This document shows positions 54,328 to 58,858 of a stretch of DNA of 58,858 bases, piece by piece (the stretch's first letter is position 1; the number at the start of each line of letters is the position of its first letter). The position numbers and the translations under genes were made by a program. The notes beneath the pieces were generated by a model. That model ran no database searches and was not told the DNA's origin. It was given only the letters and a program-made list of their open reading frames with translations. Source of the stretch: Alphaproteobacteria bacterium (GTDB taxonomy: Bacteria > Pseudomonadota > Alphaproteobacteria > UBA9655); assembly GCA_017992885.1 (NCBI GenBank), contig JAGONT010000012.1, positions 1-58,858 on the forward strand, given 5' to 3'.

Positions 54328-57300
54328 ATGAGAAAACTATCTATACTCCTAAAGCTATCCATTCTGTTACACTCTTCTTGTGCTTTTGCAGAAACTTTCA
54401 TTTGGAAAGTAACGAGTACAGGTGATGATATAAGTAAGGGCGGAACCTTACGTGAAGCGATCTTAAATGCAAATGCAAAAGGTGCTCCAAAAGGAATTAT
54501 TGATTCTACCATAACCAATATCATTCAAATAAACATCCCCGGAAATCCTGATCCTACAATCACACTTTCAACAGAACCTCCTTTAATCTTTAGTAATATG
54601 GAAATTCAGGGCAATGCAGGAGGTGGTACTTTAACGTTGGACGGGAAAAAGGATGGTGTTAGACGTGGTCTTTTTATTAGTGGTCTCCCCGATTCAGCTT
54701 TTAATTCAGATGGCACGAGTAATCAAACTCCCCAATCCATTTCTGTTGCAGTAAATAACGTAAACTTTCAAAATTTTACGGCAAAGGGGGGGGAAGGTTC
54801 TGGAGGAGGAATGGGAGCGGGGGGAGCGCTCTTCGTAAATAAAAATGCAAATGTAACTCTTACAAACGTGGCTTTTGAAAATAATGCAGCTCGAGGAGGA
54901 AATGGAAATATAGGATTAAAAGGTGGTGGAGGACTTGCAGGTAAGGCAAATATCGGAGGAGCTGGTATTGGGGGAGATGGAGGGCAAAGCGGTGGCGGAG
55001 GACTTGGGGGACCTGGAGGAGATGGGAATTTAGGTGGAGGGGGTGGTTTTGGTTATGGAAAGGCTAAAGCTAGCGGCCCCAATAGTGGAGGCATTGGGCA
55101 AATCTTATCTTCTCAAGGCTTAACACAGGCAGGCTCAGATAAAAACGGTCGAGGAGCAGGTCAAAATGGTGGCGGTGGCGGAAGCGGAAATGGAAGCAGT
55201 ACCGAAGGACAGCCAGGAGATAAAACTGGGAATGGAGGTAATTCTGATGCTAACTCGATTGCTGCAGGAGGCGGTGGAGCAGGAGGACAAGCGGGTCAAC
55301 AAAACAACATCGGCGGAGTAGGAGGAATTGGTGGTGGAGGCGGCGTTGGCTTTGATGGAGGAAGCGCCGGCGGTTTTGGTGGAGGAGGTGGCAGTGGTTA
55401 CCCCAATATAAATAAAGGAAGCGGAGCACCGGGTGGGTTTGGCGGCGGTGGGGGCGGTGATGCTGGACATAATGGAACTGGAGGTATAGGTGGTTTTGGT
55501 GGTGGGGGCGGTTCAGGTGATGGTTTCTCTGCGGGAGGAACTAGCGTTTTCGGTGGAGGTGCAGGAGCTAGCTTTACGGCAGGATTAGGTGGTTTTGGGG
55601 GAGGAAGCTCTGCGAACGGACAAGGTGGCGGTGGAGCTGCCATGGGAGGATCTATATTTGTCGTCGAGGGTGGCAATCTAACCCTTCAAGGTTCTTCGGG
55701 TTCCATGTCTGGGGGAGCTCTTAAAGGAGGAAGTGCAGGGGGGAGTAGCGCAGGAAAAGGACAGGAATTTGGAAGTGGTCTCTTCCTCCAGGGCAATAAT
55801 GGAACACTAACTTTTAACCCTGATGTAGGAGTAACACTAATTTATAGTGATTCCATTGCCGACCAAACGGGATCAGGAGGAGAAAATAATAATGCAGGAA
55901 GTCGAGGTCTCAATTTGGGAAAAACTGGTGGTAGTGCTGGAGGTTTGACGCTTGGGGGTGCGAATACCTATACAGGGGAAACAACCATTAAAGCAGGAGC
56001 TCTGAAAGGAAATGTTCCTCTTAAGTCGCCTTTGATTTTATCAGGAGGGCAGTACGTTCTCGATGGTAATAGAACCCTTGGATCTCTTGCAGGAACAGGT
56101 GGAAGCGTACTGTTGGGAGGAAATATCCTAACCGTTGGAGTAGAAAATCTCTCCACTACTTTTGCGGGTGTTATCGAGGGGACAGGGAGCCTTGTTAAAG
56201 AAGGAACGGGAGTTCTTACTTTGTCAGGTGATAATACATATAATAATGAGGGAACAAGAATAAATCAGGGAACTTTAAAGATAAGTTCTGACAAGAACTT
56301 AGGAGGATTTGGGTCCATTGACTTCTTTGGTGGAACACTGGAAACGAGCCAGAGTATGACAATTAATCGAGACGTGTTGTTGTTAGAGAAGAGCGGAACA
56401 TTCGATATTGATGAAGGAACGACAACAACACTTGCAAAGCCCATTTCTGGAAATGGTAATGTTCCTCTCGTAAAGACGGGCAAAGGAACCCTTATCTTGG
56501 GATTTTCTGGAAATCCTTATACAGGAGGGACAGTAATCAATGAGGGGATTCTAAGTATCAATGCAATCAACAAGTTGGGCACCACTGATAAAGGTCTTAT
56601 TTCTTTTGATGGTGGAATACTTGAAACGACACAGAGTATGACGATTACTCGACAATTTCGCTTGTATGCCCAAGGAGGTACGATTCAAGTTACACAAGGT
56701 AACACAACAACGATTTCAAGAGGTATTGATGGGATTGGAGGCATTGATGGAAGTGGAACCCTTACAAAAACAGGAGAGGGTACTTTAACTTTGTTAGGAA
56801 ACAATATTTGGACGGGAGGAACAAAACTAAATGGGGGAGGGCTTATGGGCGTTCTTCCTGGACCACTGGAAGTTAATGGTGGGACATTCCAAATGAGTAA
56901 AAATCAAAATTTTAAAAGCCTTTCCGGTACAGGGGGAACGATTGATTTAAAAAATTTCACATTAGAAATTTCAGGAGTAAGCCCCAGTTCTGGATTTGCG
57001 GGAAGTATTATAGGCACAGGAGGACTTAACATAGAACCTAATAGTTCTTTGACGCTTACTGGAAAAAATACCTACACAGGTAAGACTATGATTAACAAAG
57101 ACGGTACGCTGACAGTGAGCCTTCCCTCTCCTCAAGAATCTGGTGGAGATGTGGGCTTAGACGGAGGCTCTCTTATCTTTAACCAAACTCAAAAAGAAGG
57201 GACTTACGCAGGAAATATCACGGGAAATGGAAGTGTAACGATAAAAGGAGGGAAAACCGTATTTCTAAAAGGAGTAAATTTTTATAGTGGGAATACAATA

Positions 57301-58858
57301 ATTGAGGAAGATGGAAAACTTATAGTAAGTATGAGTGGGTCGGAAGGGGGACTGACTCCTAGTATTGAAGGCATTACCGACAATGGCCTCCTTACCTTTA
57401 ACCAGTCAGTTTTTGGGGAATTTGCATTTAAAATTTCAGGGAAAGGAAAAGTCATCCTCGACGGAGAAGGAACGCTTAAATTAGGAGCTAATAATTTAAA
57501 TGACTATACGGGAGGAACGGCGATTGATGGAGGAATATTACAAGTAAATAATGATAAAGGCTTAGGAGCTCCTGCAGGGCCCCTCATGTTTAATGGAGGA
57601 ACTCTTGATCTAGGCTTTGCCACTGGAAGAAATGTGACGCTATTCGAAAAGGGAGGGACAATTCAAGTTATCCAAGGAAGAACGGCAGAACTATCTGGAC
57701 CTATAAGTGGAGAAGGATCTCTTACGAAGTCAGGTGATGGCCCCCTTATTCTGAGTGGCACAAATGTCTATAAGGGAGGCACAAAAATCAATGAAGGTAA
57801 TATAAGCATAAGTTCAGATAATAATCTAGGAGCGTCTTCTAGCCCGCTTACTTTCAATGGAGGAACGTTGCAAACAACGCAGAGCGTGACAAGTTCTCGG
57901 TCTGTAGCCGTCAATACACCGGGAGGAACGTTCCGGATTGATGGAATGGCAAACGTAACGACCTTTTCAAATGGATTCAACGGTGACGGTCCTCTTAGCA
58001 AGACTGGAGAGGGAACCCTTGTTATCGGAGGAAATACCTATAATGGCGATGTTGACGTAAAAGAAGGAACGCTCACCCTTAATAAACCTTTGAGTACGGC
58101 GGCGCCTGTTCTTTTATCCCAACTTAATGTTACTGATGGGATCTCATCTGCAGCCAATAACCAAAAGAGTAATATCAACGTTTCGGCAGGAGCGAGTCTT
58201 AACGGAGATGGTATCGTTGCGAACAACTTAGTTATAGCGGGAGACGTTTCACCAGGAAATCTTAAAACTCCTTTAGCGACGATGATGATTGATAAAGACT
58301 TAACCATAACACCCACAGGAAGTCTGCACATGCAAGTGAGCAGAAATAACCAATCCGATCGAGGTGTTGGGGGTGATCTTTTTCTCAATGGAACGCTCAA
58401 TGTGACGAAGATCGGTTGTTTCCCTCGTGCAGTGAGGAATAAAACATTCACACTTTTGACAAGCCAGGGACAGATTCAGGGCCGATTTGCGACTCTTATG
58501 TCGAGTGATCGCTTAAAGTACAATGTTATCTATACAAATAATGCAGTCAAAGTCTTGGTTCTTGCTCTCCAAGACTTTGCCGATGCCTTCCCTCCAGGAG
58601 ACAATAGTAATGCTGAGAAGACAGCAGCCTACTTTGATACCTTTGCTGATTCGACAACTCCCGGAACAGATCTTCGTCGCATGGTCTTTCTGTTAGATGG
58701 GTTGTTGCTCACAGGACATAGGGCTGCTGTGCAGAACGCCTTTAACCAGATTCAGCCGTCTCAATATAAGGAATTGGGGCAGATCTCCTTTTTAAATAAT
58801 GAATTGGTGAATCGGACGGTAGGCACCCAGCAACAGAATTTACGGGAATCCTTGTGGG
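54328..58858 (+). CDS. Large autotransporter, glycine-rich passenger (3' partial)
   Basis: Open from the ATG at 54328 to the right edge (over 1,510 codons, no stop). The signal peptide is MRKLSILLKLSILLHSSCAFA, cleaved before ETFIW. Residues 25-150 resemble the CSLREA-type start of a right-handed beta helix (STGDDISKGGTLREAILNAN). Residues about 155-480 are Gly-rich. At least nine passenger-associated repeats follow, for example GANTYTGETTIKAG (from 55957), GDNTYNNEG, GKNTYTGKTMI, GTNVYKGGT and GGNTYNGDV. From about 58,550 the sequence resembles the linker to a C-terminal beta-barrel, which lies outside. Probably a surface adhesin or structural coat protein. Confidence 0.85.
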   Translation, partial: MRKLSILLKLSILLHSSCAFAETFIWKVTSTGDDISKGGTLREAILNANAKGAPKGIIDSTITNIIQINIPGNPDPTITLSTEPPLIFSNMEIQGNAGGGTLTLDGKKDGVRRGLFISGLPDSAFNSDGTSNQTPQSISVAVNNVNFQNFTAKGGEGSGGGMGAGGALFVNKNANVTLTNVAFENNAARGGNGNIGLKGGGGLAGKANIGGAGIGGDGGQSGGGGLGGPGGDGNLGGGGGFGYGKAKASGPNSGGIGQILSSQGLTQAGSDKNGRGAGQNGGGGGSGNGSSTEGQPGDKTGNGGNSDANSIAAGGGGAGGQAGQQNNIGGVGGIGGGGGVGFDGGSAGGFGGGGGSGYPNINKGSGAPGGFGGGGGGDAGHNGTGGIGGFGGGGGSGDGFSAGGTSVFGGGAGASFTAGLGGFGGGSSANGQGGGGAAMGGSIFVVEGGNLTLQGSSGSMSGGALKGGSAGGSSAGKGQEFGSGLFLQGNNGTLTFNPDVGVTLIYSDSIADQTGSGGENNNAGSRGLNLGKTGGSAGGLTLGGANTYTGETTIKAGALKGNVPLKSPLILSGGQYVLDGNRTLGSLAGTGGSVLLGGNILTVGVENLSTTFAGVIEGTGSLVKEGTGVLTLSGDNTYNNEGTRINQGTLKISSDKNLGGFGSIDFFGGTLETSQSMTINRDVLLLEKSGTFDIDEGTTTTLAKPISGNGNVPLVKTGKGTLILGFSGNPYTGGTVINEGILSINAINKLGTTDKGLISFDGGILETTQSMTITRQFRLYAQGGTIQVTQGNTTTISRGIDGIGGIDGSGTLTKTGEGTLTLLGNNIWTGGTKLNGGGLMGVLPGPLEVNGGTFQMSKNQNFKSLSGTGGTIDLKNFTLEISGVSPSSGFAGSIIGTGGLNIEPNSSLTLTGKNTYTGKTMINKDGTLTVSLPSPQESGGDVGLDGGSLIFNQTQKEGTYAGNITGNGSVTIKGGKTVFLKGVNFYSGNTIIEEDGKLIVSMSGSEGGLTPSIEGITDNGLLTFNQSVFGEFAFKISGKGKVILDGEGTLKLGANNLNDYTGGTAIDGGILQVNNDKGLGAPAGPLMFNGGTLDLGFATGRNVTLFEKGGTIQVIQGRTAELSGPISGEGSLTKSGDGPLILSGTNVYKGGTKINEGNISISSDNNLGASSSPLTFNGGTLQTTQSVTSSRSVAVNTPGGTFRIDGMANVTTFSNGFNGDGPLSKTGEGTLVIGGNTYNGDVDVKEGTLTLNKPLSTAAPVLLSQLNVTDGISSAANNQKSNINVSAGASLNGDGIVANNLVIAGDVSPGNLKTPLATMMIDKDLTITPTGSLHMQVSRNNQSDRGVGGDLFLNGTLNVTKIGCFPRAVRNKTFTLLTSQGQIQGRFATLMSSDRLKYNVIYTNNAVKVLVLALQDFADAFPPGDNSNAEKTAAYFDTFADSTTPGTDLRRMVFLLDGLLLTGHRAAVQNAFNQIQPSQYKELGQISFLNNELVNRTVGTQQQNLRESLW
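54799..55780 (+). repeat. Glycine-rich low-complexity segment of the autotransporter
   Basis: About 325 codons rich in GGA/GGT/GGC runs (GGGGSG-type and GGFGGGGG-type), with higher GC than the neighbouring sequence. It is in frame throughout. The repeat is irregular in length, not a clean tandem array. Confidence 0.85.

Noticed and set aside
55135-55676. Minus-strand frames rich in Ser/Thr and in Pro within the autotransporter region.
   Set aside because: These are antisense readings of GGN glycine codons (CCN gives Pro). The plus-strand frame is continuous with a signal peptide and family repeats.
1-58858. CRISPR array, prophage, secretion-system or toxin-antitoxin locus.
   Set aside because: No regularly spaced repeats, phage structural genes, secretion ATPases or recognisable toxin-antitoxin pairs were seen on either strand.

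Overview
The window is a stretch of chromosome from an AT-rich alphaproteobacterium, most likely a host-associated lineage (Holosporales- or Rickettsiales-like; this placement is inference). The class is supported by several alpha-typical genes together: MucR, GapR, Usg, the F1 ATPase zeta inhibitor (DUF1476), an NDUFS4-like complex I subunit, DUF3572, DUF3576 and a split glyQ/glyS. A host-associated life is suggested by decayed genes, fragments of at least five IS families, an OTU-like putative effector and a very large glycine-rich autotransporter.

Layout. (1) 1-20.3 kb is mainly housekeeping: an OTU-like protein at the left edge, ygfZ, cdd, glyS-glyQ, trpS, two tandem murJ paralogues, gmk, tRNA-Val, mnmA, ubiE, dksA, an ABC1-type kinase, pyk, gapR, a frameshifted secreted-protein gene, dnaQ and coaE. 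(2) 20.34-20.73 kb is a gene-free gap with four near-consensus DnaA boxes and an AT-rich tract directly upstream of hemE. This is where Caulobacter has its origin, and I call it the candidate oriC. (3) 20.7-31.2 kb is the conserved origin-proximal block: hemE-hemH-hemJ, rho, rsmG-parA-parB with two perfect parS sites, then holA-lptE-leuS-DUF3576 on the other strand. (4) 31.3-33.4 kb holds a porin and, divergent from it, a winged-helix regulator with a degenerate receiver domain. (5) 33.4-42.3 kb is an accessory island: an S9 peptidase fossil, two secreted proteins (one with a possible Cys/His deamidase motif), an M15 peptidase, exoD, terC, and fragments of IS481, IS3, IS66, IS1 and IS200/IS605, ending at tRNA-Asn and tRNA-Cys. 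(6) 42.5-54.1 kb is envelope and tRNA-modification housekeeping on the minus strand: miaB, a plsC/olsA-like and olsB-like pair, fur, mucR, rimI, tsaB, and a lipid A/Kdo operon (lpxL-like, lpxK, waaA, DUF374, msbA), then ubiA. (7) 54.3 kb to the right edge is one open reading frame of more than 1,500 codons for an autotransporter with a glycine-rich segment and at least nine passenger repeats.

How the genes work together. Chromosome replication and segregation are grouped here (oriC, parABS, holA, dnaQ, GapR). Haem synthesis ends are covered by hemE-hemH-hemJ and ubiquinone synthesis by ubiE, ubiA and an ABC1 kinase. Envelope building is represented by MurJ, LptE, lipid A/Kdo enzymes, MsbA and the acyltransferases. 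MucR, Fur, DksA and the winged-helix protein are the visible regulators. Coding starts were moved inward from the longest possible frame where overlaps, Shine-Dalgarno sequences or family conservation called for it.
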